From NCBI GenBank assembly GCA_964573885.1, contig CAZNLL010000107.1:1-14207 (forward strand): a stretch of 14,207 nt of DNA, read 5' to 3'. Shown here in pieces: positions 1 through 7,914 of this stretch. The stretch is from CAZNLL01 sp964573885. GTDB taxonomy: Bacteria > Desulfobacterota > DSM-4660 > Desulfatiglandales > Desulfatiglandaceae. Position 1 is the first letter of the stretch. Every line of letters starts with the position of its first letter. The position numbers and the translations under genes were made by a program. The notes under the pieces were generated by a model. It was not told the DNA's origin. It ran no database searches and was given only the letters and a program-made list of their open reading frames with translations.

Positions 1-1
1 C

Positions 2-1558
2 CTACCGGGGCTGAGGGCCTTTTCCGGGATGGCCAAAATAGTCCACAATCGCGTGGGTGAGAGATTCCATGGTGTATTCAGGGGCCACCAGGGTCACGGA
101 GAGGCCGTGTTTTTCAGCGGTCTTGGCCGTCACAGGGCCTATACAGGCCACGGCCACCCCCTTCATCCAGTCCTGGAGTTCCGTCTCCCCTCCAAACATG
201 GTCACAAAATTGGTCACCGTGGAAGAACTCGTGAAGGTCACCATGTGGATGGTTCCCTTTTTCAGCATATCCCGGATCCGCCTCATGTCCTGATCCGGTC
301 TAATGGTCCTGTAGGCCGGGACCACATCCACCCGGGCCCCCATCTTCCTCAGTTCCTCGGGCAGGACCTCCCGGGCATGGAGGGCCCTGGGGATGAGGAT
401 GCTTATTCCCTTGTGCTCCTCCCTTTTGAAGGATTCCACCACGGCCTCGGCCCGGTATTCACCGGGCACCAGGTCGGGGCTGATCCCCATATCCTGCCAG
501 ACCGAGGCCGTCTTGGGGCCGATGGCTCCGATCTTGACCCCCTTGAGTTGGCGCACATCCCTTCCCAGGGCCTTTAGCCTTTGGAGAAAGAACTTCACCC
601 CGTTCACAGAAGTAAACAGGAGCCACTGGTAGGATTCCAGGTCCTGGATGGCCTTGTCCAGGGGGCCCCAGCTTTCAGGAGGGACCACTTCAATGGTGGG
701 GAACTCGATGCAGTCGGCACCCAGGGCCGACAATTGCTTGAGGAATTCGCTGGCCTGCTCCCGGGCCCGGGTGACCACGATGCGCTTTGAAAAAAGGGGC
801 CTTTCTTCAAACCAGTTCAGGTCCCGCCTCAGTTGAACCACATCACCCACGACAATCACGGCGGGTGCGGTTATGCCCTTTTCTTCGGCCCCCATGGCGA
901 TATCAGCGAGGACCCCCACCACGGTCCGTTGGCCTGCAAAGGTGCCTCTCTGAATAACGGCCGCCGGCGTCTGCGGGGAACGCCCATGGGCCATCAAGGT
1001 CTCCGCAATCCGGGAAAGATTGCCCACACCCATGAGAAACACCAGGGTCCCCGCCCCTGTGGCCAGTTTGTCCCAGGCAATCCGGGATGCCTCCTTGGTG
1101 GGGTCTTCATGGCCGGTGATAAAGGCCACTGTAGAGGTATACTCCCGGTGGGTCAGGGGTATCCCTGCATAGGCCGGCACGGCCACGGCTGATGTCACGC
1201 CCGGGACCACCTCAAAGGCCACGCCGGCCCTCACCAGTTCCTCGGCCTCTTCGCCGCCACGGCCAAAAATAAAGGGATCTCCCCCCTTGAGCCTGACCAC
1301 CACCTTTCCCCGGCCCGCCCATTCAACGATGAGGGCGTTGATTTCCCCCTGTGCCATGGTATGAGAGGCGCCCTTTTTTCCCACATAGATAAGTTCGGCA
1401 CCCTCTTTTGCATGGTCGAGAAAGGCCCGGTTGGCGAGGTAGTCATAGACAATCACATCCGCCTCGGCAATGCATTCCCTGCCCTTGAGCGTAAACAGTC
1501 CGGGATCACCGGGCCCCGCTCCCACCAGATAAACCTTCCCCCCCTTGTCTTGGTCCAT
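2..1558 (-). CDS. cobA-hemD: Fused uroporphyrinogen-III C-methyltransferase / uroporphyrinogen-III synthase (CobA-HemD)
   Basis: Bifunctional tetrapyrrole enzyme. The HemD half closes hydroxymethylbilane to uroporphyrinogen III; the CobA/SUMT half methylates it twice with SAM to precorrin-2, the branch to sirohaem, cobalamin and haem d1. Counting from the ATG at 1558 (518 aa), the methyltransferase half shows VGAGPGDP at 12-19, RLKGGDPFIFGRGGEE at about 88-103 and EVVPGVTSA at 116-124, all hallmark SAM/substrate motifs. The HemD half starts near 258 (KRIVVTRARE) and has TSVNGV at 316-321, TFTSSSTVTNF at 441-451 and CIGPVTAKTA near 472-481. Both halves look complete. A GTG at 1573 would overlap the hemC stop by 4 bp (GTGA) but has no Shine-Dalgarno; the ATG at 1558 has GAGGG 8 nt upstream, so I prefer it. 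It is the last minus-strand gene visible and follows hemC, whose product feeds it. Fusion of these two enzymes is known in deltaproteobacteria and Firmicutes. Confidence 0.95.
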   Translation of the reverse strand: MDQDKGGKVYLVGAGPGDPGLFTLKGRECIAEADVIVYDYLANRAFLDHAKEGAELIYVGKKGASHTMAQGEINALIVEWAGRGKVVVRLKGGDPFIFGRGGEEAEELVRAGVAFEVVPGVTSAVAVPAYAGIPLTHREYTSTVAFITGHEDPTKEASRIAWDKLATGAGTLVFLMGVGNLSRIAETLMAHGRSPQTPAAVIQRGTFAGQRTVVGVLADIAMGAEEKGITAPAVIVVGDVVQLRRDLNWFEERPLFSKRIVVTRAREQASEFLKQLSALGADCIEFPTIEVVPPESWGPLDKAIQDLESYQWLLFTSVNGVKFFLQRLKALGRDVRQLKGVKIGAIGPKTASVWQDMGISPDLVPGEYRAEAVVESFKREEHKGISILIPRALHAREVLPEELRKMGARVDVVPAYRTIRPDQDMRRIRDMLKKGTIHMVTFTSSSTVTNFVTMFGGETELQDWMKGVAVACIGPVTAKTAEKHGLSVTLVAPEYTMESLTHAIVDYFGHPGKGPQPR

Positions 1559-1566
1559 ATCCTGAG

Positions 1567-1571
1567 CCCTC
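1567..1571 (-). promoter_or_regulatory. Ribosome binding site deciding the cobA-hemD start
   Basis: GAGGG lies 8 nt upstream of the ATG at 1558 and overlaps the end of hemC. The alternative GTG at 1573 has no comparable motif upstream. This supports translation from 1558, coupled to termination of hemC. Inference from spacing only. Confidence 0.5.
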
Positions 1572-2517
1572 ACCCCGGTTGACTCACGTCCACCGGGCTT
1601 TTTCCGTATATCTCCGCCAATATTTCCCTGGCCCCCAGTCCGAGCAACCGCCTAGCCACGGAGACCCCTATGTCCGCGGCCTCGTCCTTCGGGCCCGTCA
1701 TTTGGTCCTGAAAGACCCGGCTGCCGTCTATACTGGCCACCATGCCCTGAAAGAACAATTGATCCTCCTTCAAAGAGGCAAATCCGGCGATGGGGACTTG
1801 ACACCCTCCCTGAAGTTCCTTTAAAAAGGCCCGCTCCGTTTTCACCGCCGCCTCCGTGGGCCAATGGTTGAGGAAATGGAGCACCTCCAGGCTTTGACCA
1901 TCATCTTCCCGCACCTCCAGGCCAAGGGCCCCCTGCCCGACCGCCGGCAAGATCCATCGGGATGAGATCACCTGGGTCATAAGATGCTCCAGCCCCAGGC
2001 GCCTGAGACCGGCAACGGCCAGCACGATCCCCTGGAGGCCTTCGGTCTCCAGCTTTTTCAGGCGGGTGTCCACGTTCCCCCGCAGGGGAACCACCTCCAG
2101 GTCAGGACGCCTGTGACGCAGCTGGGCCACCCTCCTCAGGCTTCCTGTACCCACCCTCGCCCCTTGGGGGAGTGCCTCCAGACGCGTACCGTCTGTAGAA
2201 ATGAAGGCGTCACGGGGATCTTCCCGCTCAGGAAAAACGGCAAGGGCCAGACCCTCCGGCAGTTCCGCCGGAAGGTCTTTCATGCTGTGAACAGCCACGT
2301 GGATCTCTTTCCTGAACAGGGCCTCTTCGATCTCCTTGACGAACAACCCCTTTCCCCCGATGGTGCTTAAAGGGGAATCGAGAATCTTATCGCCCGTGGT
2401 CTTGATCTTCACCAAGTCCACCCTGATGGAGGGATTTTGTTTTTGAATCCCCTCCTTGATCCATGCGCTCTGGGCCAGGGCAAGTTTACTGCCTCTTGTA
2501 CCTATTTTGAGAATCAC
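1570..2517 (-). CDS. hemC: Porphobilinogen deaminase (hydroxymethylbilane synthase)
   Basis: Polymerises four porphobilinogen units into hydroxymethylbilane in the cytoplasm, the substrate of the HemD half of the next gene. The 315-residue length is typical. Visible family features are the N-terminal IGTRGSKLALAQ segment (5-16), VHSMKDLP at 76-83 with the catalytic Asp81, TGSLRR at 124-129, LRGNVDTR at 145-152, and GGCQVP with Cys239, the residue that carries the covalent dipyrromethane cofactor. It starts with GTG at 2517, preceded by a strong GGGAGGGG-type Shine-Dalgarno, and begins 16 bp after ispD ends, so the genes are probably co-transcribed. Nothing is missing or truncated. Confidence 0.97.
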   Translation of the reverse strand: MILKIGTRGSKLALAQSAWIKEGIQKQNPSIRVDLVKIKTTGDKILDSPLSTIGGKGLFVKEIEEALFRKEIHVAVHSMKDLPAELPEGLALAVFPEREDPRDAFISTDGTRLEALPQGARVGTGSLRRVAQLRHRRPDLEVVPLRGNVDTRLKKLETEGLQGIVLAVAGLRRLGLEHLMTQVISSRWILPAVGQGALGLEVREDDGQSLEVLHFLNHWPTEAAVKTERAFLKELQGGCQVPIAGFASLKEDQLFFQGMVASIDGSRVFQDQMTGPKDEAADIGVSVARRLLGLGAREILAEIYGKSPVDVSQPG

Positions 2518-2533
2518 CGTCCCCTCCCAGTCC

Positions 2534-3253
2534 TCAGGTCCCTTCTCCGGCCCGGCTTTTCAACCGGCCGGCATCCAAGAGGAAGCGCGCCAGATCCAGA
2601 TCATAAGGGGTGGTGACCTTGATATTTCTCTCCAGTCCCTTCACCACCTTGACCGGGATGCCCAGTTTTTCTACAAGGACCGAGTCGTCGGTGGCCTCTT
2701 CCCAGTTCTCCGCCAAGGCCTTTTGGTGGGCCCTTGAAATATCTTCATAATAAAAGGCCTGAGGTGTCTGAATCACCCAGATGTTCTCCCGCGCATAGGT
2801 CCTCATCATGTCTCCCCGGCTGTCCAATTCTTTCACGGTTTCCTTGGCAGGCAGTCCGGCAGTGGCGGCCCCGTACCTCCTCGCCGCCTCGATCACCCGT
2901 TCTATGAGCGCCTCGTCAATCAAGGGGCGGGCCCCATCGTGGATGCAAACCACCTCGAAACCGCCCTCCGACGCTTCAATTCCCAGCCTCACCGAATCCT
3001 GGCGTCTCGCCCCGCCCGCGACCACCCTTTTGACTTTGTCCAGTCTGAATCGCTCTACGATCTCTCGCCGGCAATATGCCTCCTCTTCGGGGGGTACAAC
3101 CAGGATAACGGCGTCCACCCGCTTGGAGCCCTGAAAGGGCCTGAGGGTGGCGGCCAGAAGGGGTTCGCCTTTGAGGTCAAGGAACTGCTTGGGCCGCTCT
3201 CCGCCCATGCGGGCTCCCAAACCGGCGGCCGGGATAATGGCGACGGTGCTCAT
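2534..3253 (-). CDS. ispD: 2-C-methyl-D-erythritol 4-phosphate cytidylyltransferase
   Basis: Third step of the MEP isoprenoid pathway: transfers CMP from CTP to MEP, giving CDP-methylerythritol. The 239-residue protein has the nucleotide-binding head AAGLGARMGGERPKQF (9-24, with Arg15 and Lys22 in the expected catalytic places), GGARRQDSV at 80-88, HDGARP at 105-110, IQTPQAF, ATDDSVLVE, and a TTPYDLDLA stretch near the C terminus. The length fits stand-alone IspD; there is no IspF domain fused behind it and no ispF in view. ATG at 3253. It is the first gene after the terminator at 3298-3336, so it probably leads a unit ispD-hemC-cobA/hemD; its Shine-Dalgarno (GAGGG about 12 nt upstream) is distant. 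The mix of isoprenoid and tetrapyrrole genes is a neighbourhood feature, with no direct biochemical link at this step. Confidence 0.96.
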   Translation of the reverse strand: MSTVAIIPAAGLGARMGGERPKQFLDLKGEPLLAATLRPFQGSKRVDAVILVVPPEEEAYCRREIVERFRLDKVKRVVAGGARRQDSVRLGIEASEGGFEVVCIHDGARPLIDEALIERVIEAARRYGAATAGLPAKETVKELDSRGDMMRTYARENIWVIQTPQAFYYEDISRAHQKALAENWEEATDDSVLVEKLGIPVKVVKGLERNIKVTTPYDLDLARFLLDAGRLKSRAGEGT

Positions 3254-3297
3254 AGCGCTTCAGGGCCCTCTTTACCCGCCAACAGGGACTACTTAGT

Positions 3298-3336
3298 AAA
3301 AAAAGCAGGCCCGGGGACGGCTGCCCGAAGACCTGC
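3298..3336 (-). terminator. Intrinsic terminator after the Rho-N-domain gene
   Basis: On the minus strand an 8-bp stem (arms at 3329-3336 and 3305-3312, GCAGGTCT with GGGCCTGC, two G-U pairs) encloses a 16-nt loop and is followed at once by seven T residues (3304-3298). It sits about 18 bp past the TAG stop of the gene at 3355-3807 and about 45 bp before the ispD start. It should end or attenuate the upstream minus-strand operon. The promoter for ispD must then lie in the short remaining gap, overlap the terminator, or rely on read-through. Confidence 0.7.
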
Positions 3337-3354
3337 TCCACAGACCACAGGTTC

Positions 3355-3807
3355 CTAAGCGCTGGCGGCTTTTCTGCTCTGCTTTTTCAAACGGTTTATA
3401 CGGCGGCGAAGAATATCCACCTGCCTTCGGTCATTGGCCCCCCTGGCCTTCTCCTTTTCTTCCTTGAGGCGGAAAACCTTTTCCTTTAATTCCCGGGCGC
3501 TCAAGGCCGGCCTTTTGCCCCTGACCATTTTCTTCTTCCCCGGCTCCTCGTCCTCAATGCCCCTGTATTCCTTAATGATGGCCAGGAGGTCTTCCTTTTT
3601 CATGGCATGGACCCCCTCAACCCCGGGGATCTCGATGGCCACTTCTCTGAGCTCCTTGGCCGTCATCTTGTCCAGGGGCTTTTCCTCATCCTGTTTTTTG
3701 GGCTCAGGCTTCTCCTCCTTGACCTGTTCTTCTTGTTCGGACTTGGCCTCTTCCTTGACCTCTTCTTCTTGTTCAGACATGGTCTCTTCTTTAATCTCTT
3801 CTTCCAT
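3355..3807 (-). CDS. Small Rho-N-domain protein with acidic repeat head and basic tail
   Basis: 150 residues in three parts. Residues 1-43 are almost all Glu/Lys/Gln, with a 12-residue unit (SEQEEEVKEEAK / SEQEEQVKEEKP) repeated and a partial third copy at the start. Residues 44-84 (MTAKELREVA, then GVHAMKKEDLLAIIKE) resemble the Rho N-terminal/SAP-like helix-extended-loop-helix domain, a small nucleic-acid-binding module. Residues 91-150 form a basic, helical tail rich in Arg and Lys (RRRINRLKKQSRK). No RecA-type ATPase of Rho is present, so this is not transcription terminator Rho. I recognise the type as a family found in Desulfobacterota but know no defined function; RNA or DNA binding is inference. 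ATG at 3807 has AGGAGA 7 nt upstream. It follows the slipin gene by 54 bp and ends just before an intrinsic terminator. Confidence 0.85.
   Translation of the reverse strand: MEEEIKEETMSEQEEEVKEEAKSEQEEQVKEEKPEPKKQDEEKPLDKMTAKELREVAIEIPGVEGVHAMKKEDLLAIIKEYRGIEDEEPGKKKMVRGKRPALSARELKEKVFRLKEEKEKARGANDRRQVDILRRRINRLKKQSRKAASA
3706..3777 (-). repeat. 36-bp in-frame tandem repeat
   Basis: Two adjacent 36-bp units (3742-3777 and 3706-3741, about 27 of 36 bases identical) encode the 12-residue Glu/Lys-rich unit in the head of the Rho-N-domain protein. A degenerate third copy without its first three residues covers 3778-3804. Low-complexity expansion by replication slippage is the likely origin. Confidence 0.65.
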
Positions 3808-3861
3808 ACCTGGTTCTCCTAACCTCCTTGTCTTTGTTGATGATAAAACAGACCTCCCCGC

Positions 3862-4614
3862 CTATTTATCCTTTTCTATGGCCCTTTTTACAAAGGGTGA
3901 CAGCAGATCAATAGGTATGGGGAACAAGGTCGTTGAATTGCTCTCAGAAGATATCTCCTTCAGGGTCTGAAGGTACCTGAGCTGGAGCGCTTCGGGGTAT
4001 CTCTGGATTATGCCGGCCGCCTCGGCCAGGCGGTTTGCGGCCTGAAATTCTCCTTCTGCGTTAATCACCTTGGCCCGCCGTTCCCTTTCGGCCTCGGCCT
4101 GTCTCGCCATGGCCCGCTGCATCTCTTGGGGCAGATCGATGTGTTTCACCTCTACGGTGGTGACCTTAATCCCCCACGGGTCGGTATGCTTATCCAAAAT
4201 AGCTTGCAGTTGGGTGTTTATCTTATCCCTTTCGGCCAGGAGTTCGTCCAGTTCAACCTGTCCGCACACACTGCGAAGCGTTGTCTGGGCCAGCTGGGAT
4301 GTGGCGAAGAGGTAGTTCTCCACCTCTATGGTCGCCTTGGTGGAATCCATGACCCGGAAGTAAATGACGGCATTCACCTTGACCGAGACATTATCCCTGG
4401 TGATCACGTCCTGGGCGGGGACATCCATGGCCACCAGGCGGAGACTCACCTTGACCATCTTATCAATAACGGGGATCAAGATGATCAGGCCCGGCCCCTT
4501 GGTCCCGATAACCCGGCCCAGCCGGAAGATCACGCCCCTCTCGTACTCCTTCAGGATCTTGATGGCTGATGCCAGAAAAAGGACGATCAGCACGATGGCA
4601 AGAATGTAAAACAT
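3862..4614 (-). CDS. Slipin / stomatin-like SPFH-domain membrane protein
   Basis: 250-residue prokaryotic stomatin (slipin). One N-terminal hydrophobic segment (2-20) anchors it, followed by the SPFH/Band-7 domain (EYERGVIFRLGR at 23-34, PGLIILIPVID, RDNVSVKVNAVIYFRV at about 73-88, LDELLAERDKIN near 122-133, HIDLPQEM near 158-165), then an Ala/Glu/Arg-rich helical stretch (165-200) that drives oligomerisation, and a conserved TTLFPIPIDLL end. Slipins assemble into ring or cage oligomers on membrane microdomains and are partnered by NfeD. That partner is the gene just upstream, 14 bp away, the classic arrangement. ATG at 4614 has a GGGGG-type ribosome site about 5 nt upstream. No defects seen. 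Confidence 0.94.
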   Translation of the reverse strand: MFYILAIVLIVLFLASAIKILKEYERGVIFRLGRVIGTKGPGLIILIPVIDKMVKVSLRLVAMDVPAQDVITRDNVSVKVNAVIYFRVMDSTKATIEVENYLFATSQLAQTTLRSVCGQVELDELLAERDKINTQLQAILDKHTDPWGIKVTTVEVKHIDLPQEMQRAMARQAEAERERRAKVINAEGEFQAANRLAEAAGIIQRYPEALQLRYLQTLKEISSESNSTTLFPIPIDLLSPFVKRAIEKDK

Positions 4615-4628
4615 GATGTCCCCCTTGC

Positions 4629-5948
4629 TTAATATTCCTGTTTAGTAGCCTTTTTCACCCGCAAAATCAAGCCGTCCATTCCCTCCACCTCCACCCGGTC
4701 TCCCGGTTCAAGCCTTTCCCCGGCCCTGGCCCGCCAGTATTCGCCGTGCACAAAGATCAGGCCCTCGGGATCTTCCTCGGGATCTATGGCTTCTTGGACC
4801 AGGCCCACCTCACCCACCAGGCCGTCCGTGCCGCTTATGGGCTTGACGCGATAGGCCCTGAAGGCCAGCGATGCCACCACCACAAAAAATCCCCCCACCA
4901 GGAGGATCGTCGGCATCATGAGCTTGAGAGAAACCGCCACGTCCTCAAAGAGCATGATGGAACCGATGGTCAAGGAGATCAGTCCTCCGATGGAAAGGAT
5001 GCCGTAACTGGCCACTTTGACCTCGGCGATAAAAAATATGATGGCAAGGGCGATGAGGAGCAACCCGGCGTAGTTGACGGGAAGGGTCTGAAAGGAAAAG
5101 AAGGCCAGGATCAAGGATATGGCCCCGATCACCCCCGGGAAGATGGCCCCCGGATGGGCGAGTTCAAAATAGAGCCCGGCCAAACCGATCATCATGAGGA
5201 TATAGGCGATATTAGGATCGCTGATGGTCTTTAGGACCCTGTCCCTGAACCCGGGGCGGTAATGGATCTTTTCAAGGCCCGCCGTTTTCAAGATCACTTT
5301 GCCTTCCGGAAGGATCACTTCTTTTCCGTCCAAAAGCTTAATAAGCTCATCCATGTCCTTGGCCACAAGATCCACCACGTTCTTTTCCAGGGCCTCATCG
5401 GCGGTAACGGACACGCTCTCCCGAATGGCCTTCTCCACCCACTCCCCGTTTCTCCCTTTCTCCTCTGCAATACCCCGGGCATAAGCGGCCATATCATTGA
5501 CCACTTTTTCCGACATGGTCTTTTCAATGTCCTTTCCTCCGGCGGTCACAGGATGGGCGGCCCCTATGTTGGTGCCCGGGGCCATGGCCGCTATGTGGGC
5601 GGCCACGGTCACCATCACCCCTGCAGAAGCCGCGCCGGCCCCCCTGGGCCCCACATACACCACCACCGGGACCGGTGAATTGAGGATCCCCTTTACAATG
5701 GTGCGCATGGAGGAGGCCAGCCCCCCCGGTGTATCCAGCCTGATAATAGCAAGGGCCGCTCCCTCTTCCTCCGCCTTTTCAAGACCCCTGGTGACATACA
5801 TGGCCGTGCCCGGGTTGATGGTCCCCTCGAGTTCAATGATCAAAACCTTTTCCGCGGCCCCGGCCCCCTGCGGGAAAAGGCATAGGACCATGCCCAGGGC
5901 AAGCACAGGGATCAGCATCATGGGGATCAAGATCCTGGGGCTAGCCAT
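4629..5948 (-). CDS. nfeD: NfeD, full-length membrane serine protease type
   Basis: 439-residue long-form NfeD. Residues 1-32 look like a signal peptide (cleavage near AGA/AE). Residues 33-220 are the ClpP/crotonase-fold protease with LDTPGG at 71-76, the nucleophile Ser108 in GAGAASAG (103-110), and Lys148 in EKVVND in the place of the dyad lysine known from the archaeal 1510-N protease. Five hydrophobic segments follow at about 247-262, 271-288, 293-310, 315-334 and 345-364, then a C-terminal OB-fold (about 376-430, GLVGEVG through WRARAGE and PGDRVEVEGMDGLIL). In studied homologues it cleaves stomatin-like proteins or takes part in membrane quality control. The ATG at 5948 lies 8 bp inside the preceding uracil-DNA glycosylase gene, with GGAGG about 9 nt upstream, so translation is likely coupled. 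The slipin partner follows directly. Confidence 0.95.
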   Translation of the reverse strand: MASPRILIPMMLIPVLALGMVLCLFPQGAGAAEKVLIIELEGTINPGTAMYVTRGLEKAEEEGAALAIIRLDTPGGLASSMRTIVKGILNSPVPVVVYVGPRGAGAASAGVMVTVAAHIAAMAPGTNIGAAHPVTAGGKDIEKTMSEKVVNDMAAYARGIAEEKGRNGEWVEKAIRESVSVTADEALEKNVVDLVAKDMDELIKLLDGKEVILPEGKVILKTAGLEKIHYRPGFRDRVLKTISDPNIAYILMMIGLAGLYFELAHPGAIFPGVIGAISLILAFFSFQTLPVNYAGLLLIALAIIFFIAEVKVASYGILSIGGLISLTIGSIMLFEDVAVSLKLMMPTILLVGGFFVVVASLAFRAYRVKPISGTDGLVGEVGLVQEAIDPEEDPEGLIFVHGEYWRARAGERLEPGDRVEVEGMDGLILRVKKATKQEY

Positions 5949-6669
5949 TTTTTTTGACCTCCAGGCCCAAGAGGGCCATGATCTTTTTCACGTCCTCCCA
6001 GACCTGCCGTTTTGCAGACGCATTCCGCAAAAGATAGGCCGGGTGATAGGTGGGCATGAGGGGAATCCCCTCAAAGGAATGCCACTCTCCCCTTGCCGGA
6101 CCAACCCTGAAATCCTCCCCCAGCAGACCCTGACCGGCCACCCTGCCCAGGACGCAGATGGCTTCGGGGCGGATGATCCTGAGCTGCGCTTTCAAAAAGG
6201 GAAGACACGCCTCGATTTCTTCCCTTTCGGGGTCCCGGTTGCCCGGGGGCCTGCATTTGACCACATTGCAAATATACACCTCCTCGCGGGTCAAGCCCAT
6301 GCCGTTTTCGATGATCCTGCTCAAAAGTCTCCCCGCCTCCCCTACAAAGGGTTTGCCGACCAGATCTTCTTCACGGCCCGGGCCCTCCCCCACAAAGACC
6401 AGCCTGGCCCGTTCTGATCCCTCCCCGAACACCAGATGGGTCCGGGTCCGGGCAAGCTTACACCGGGTGCAATCACCCACATGGTCCCGCAGGGCCTCAA
6501 GGGATTCTATGCGGTCCGGCCGGGGGGCAGCCTCTTTCCTCCCTACCGGTCCCCGATCCAAGAACTTCAAGGCCCGTCTTGAGATCCGAGGGGGTTCCAA
6601 TCCCATCTCTTGATGGGCCAGGAGCAGGTTTTTCACCTGGGTAAAGATCTCTTTGAGTTCCGGTTCCAT
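5941..6669 (-). CDS. Family 4 uracil-DNA glycosylase (4Fe-4S)
   Basis: Removes uracil from DNA (deaminated cytosine or misincorporated dUMP) to start base-excision repair. The 242-residue protein shows the family-4 active-site motif GEGPGREED at 94-102, GKPFVGEAGRLL near 105-116, and the second motif HPAYLLRN from His209. The four iron-sulfur ligands are Cys67, Cys70, Cys139 and Cys155; the 67/70/139/155 spacing nearly matches the Thermus family-4 enzyme (14/17/85/101). About 50 residues precede the usual start of the family, a helical Glu/Arg-rich extension (EIFTQVKNLLLAHQEMGL) of unknown role. ATG at 6669; the ribosome site is weak (GGAGGG about 13 nt upstream). It starts 34 bp after coaBC and its last 8 bp overlap nfeD. 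An A8 run at the 3' end marks the overlap. Confidence 0.95.
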   Translation of the reverse strand: MEPELKEIFTQVKNLLLAHQEMGLEPPRISRRALKFLDRGPVGRKEAAPRPDRIESLEALRDHVGDCTRCKLARTRTHLVFGEGSERARLVFVGEGPGREEDLVGKPFVGEAGRLLSRIIENGMGLTREEVYICNVVKCRPPGNRDPEREEIEACLPFLKAQLRIIRPEAICVLGRVAGQGLLGEDFRVGPARGEWHSFEGIPLMPTYHPAYLLRNASAKRQVWEDVKKIMALLGLEVKKNG

Positions 6670-6703
6670 GCCTGTTTAAAAGCCCTCCTGAATCATACCT
6701 GGA

Positions 6704-7912
6704 TTATCCCTCTTCCCCTTTGGCGGAGACCAGGGACCTGACCCTCTCCAGGACCAGGTGGGCCACCTCATCCTTGCTCATTAAAGGGGACTCCTCCATT
6801 TTTCCGTCCCTGTAAAGGATCTTGACCCTGTTGGTGTCTGATTCAAATCCTGCATCCGTGCCGGACACATCATTGGCCACGATCATATCCAGGTTTTTGG
6901 CCTTCAGTTTCTCTTGGGCATGGACCAGAAGGGATTGGGTCTCCGCGGCGAATCCCACCAGGACAAGGGAGGAATCTCCTTTGGCGGCCCCCAGCTCCGC
7001 CAGGATATCCGGGTTTTTTACCAGATCCAGGCCCAGGGTTTCCGCCCCTTTTTTGATCTTTTGCCCCGCCCTTTCCCGGGGCCGGTAATCCGACACGGCC
7101 GCGGCCTTGACAATGGCATGACAATGGGCACGCCTGTCAAAGACCGCTTCCTTCATCTCCAGGGCCGTCTTCACCCGGACCAGGGTGACCCCGTAAGGTG
7201 GGTTAAGGGCCGTTGGTCCGCTCACAAGGGTCACCGAAGCCCCGCGCTGCCTCGCCGCCCTTGCCAGGGCATACCCCATCTTACCGGTGGACCTGTTGGA
7301 GATATATCTGACCGGATCAAGGGGCTCAACCGTGGGACCGGCTGTGACCAGGATATCGAGCCCGGAGAGATCCTGGTTGGAGACCATCATCCAGGCCTGT
7401 TCAAGGATGTCCCGGGGGTCAGGCAGTCTTCCCGGCCCCTCTGTCCCGCAGGCCAGGTCCCCCTGGTCCGGCGCCATGACCGTGTATCCCCTTTGCCTGA
7501 GGAGCTCCATATTGGCCTGAACCGCGGGGTTCATAAGCATCTGGACATTCATGGACGGACAGACCAGGACCTTGGCCGTGGCCGCAAGGAGAGTGCTGGA
7601 CAAAAAATCGTCTGCCAGGCCATGGGCCATCTTGGCCATCATATGGGCGGTGGCCGGGGCGATAATCATCAAATCCGCCTCCTGGCCCCACTTGATATGG
7701 TCCATCCCCGGGCCTTCCTGGTTGAACATATCCCACAGCACCCGGTGACCCGAGAGGGCTTCGAAGGTCAGGGGGGCCACAAATCTGGTGGCCCCGGCGG
7801 TCATGGCCACCCGGGTCCGGGCACCCGATTTTACAAGAAGCCTCACCAGCTCCGCCGCTTTATAGGCCGCGATTCCACCGGTTACACCCACAATAATTTT
7901 CTTGTCCTTCAT
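6704..7912 (-). CDS. coaBC: Bifunctional phosphopantothenoylcysteine decarboxylase / phosphopantothenate-cysteine ligase
   Basis: Catalyses two successive coenzyme A steps: joining cysteine to 4'-phosphopantothenate using CTP (CoaB half) and decarboxylating the product with FMN (CoaC half). From the ATG at 7912 it is 402 residues, the normal length. CoaC half (1 to about 175): VTGGIAAYKAAEL at 10-22, active-site His72 in DHIKWGQEAD, CPSMN at 118-122, and the catalytic Cys155 in ACGTEGPGR. CoaB half (about 185-400): TAGPTVEPLDPVRYISN at 190-206, STGKMG, AAVSDYRP near 271-278, the KIKK lysine motif at 285-288, and IVANDVS. An in-frame extension up to 8074 exists, but the true start is the ATG at 7912: AGGAAAGG sits 2 nt upstream and the protein begins exactly where the family does. 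It follows the LysM-SPOR gene by 17 bp. Confidence 0.97.
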   Translation of the reverse strand: MKDKKIIVGVTGGIAAYKAAELVRLLVKSGARTRVAMTAGATRFVAPLTFEALSGHRVLWDMFNQEGPGMDHIKWGQEADLMIIAPATAHMMAKMAHGLADDFLSSTLLAATAKVLVCPSMNVQMLMNPAVQANMELLRQRGYTVMAPDQGDLACGTEGPGRLPDPRDILEQAWMMVSNQDLSGLDILVTAGPTVEPLDPVRYISNRSTGKMGYALARAARQRGASVTLVSGPTALNPPYGVTLVRVKTALEMKEAVFDRRAHCHAIVKAAAVSDYRPRERAGQKIKKGAETLGLDLVKNPDILAELGAAKGDSSLVLVGFAAETQSLLVHAQEKLKAKNLDMIVANDVSGTDAGFESDTNRVKILYRDGKMEESPLMSKDEVAHLVLERVRSLVSAKGEEG

Positions 7913-7914
7913 AA

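Noticed and set aside
5948..5955. A8 run at the udg-nfeD overlap as a programmed frameshift making a fusion protein
   Set aside because: The nfeD frame is +1 relative to udg, whereas A-run slippage usually gives -1; nfeD also has its own GGAGG, ATG and signal peptide, so a fusion makes no sense.
5497..6417. A 306-codon plus-strand frame opposite nfeD and the uracil-DNA glycosylase gene
   Set aside because: It spans two well-supported opposite genes, has no recognisable domain and no clear ribosome site; it is a shadow of the coding strand.
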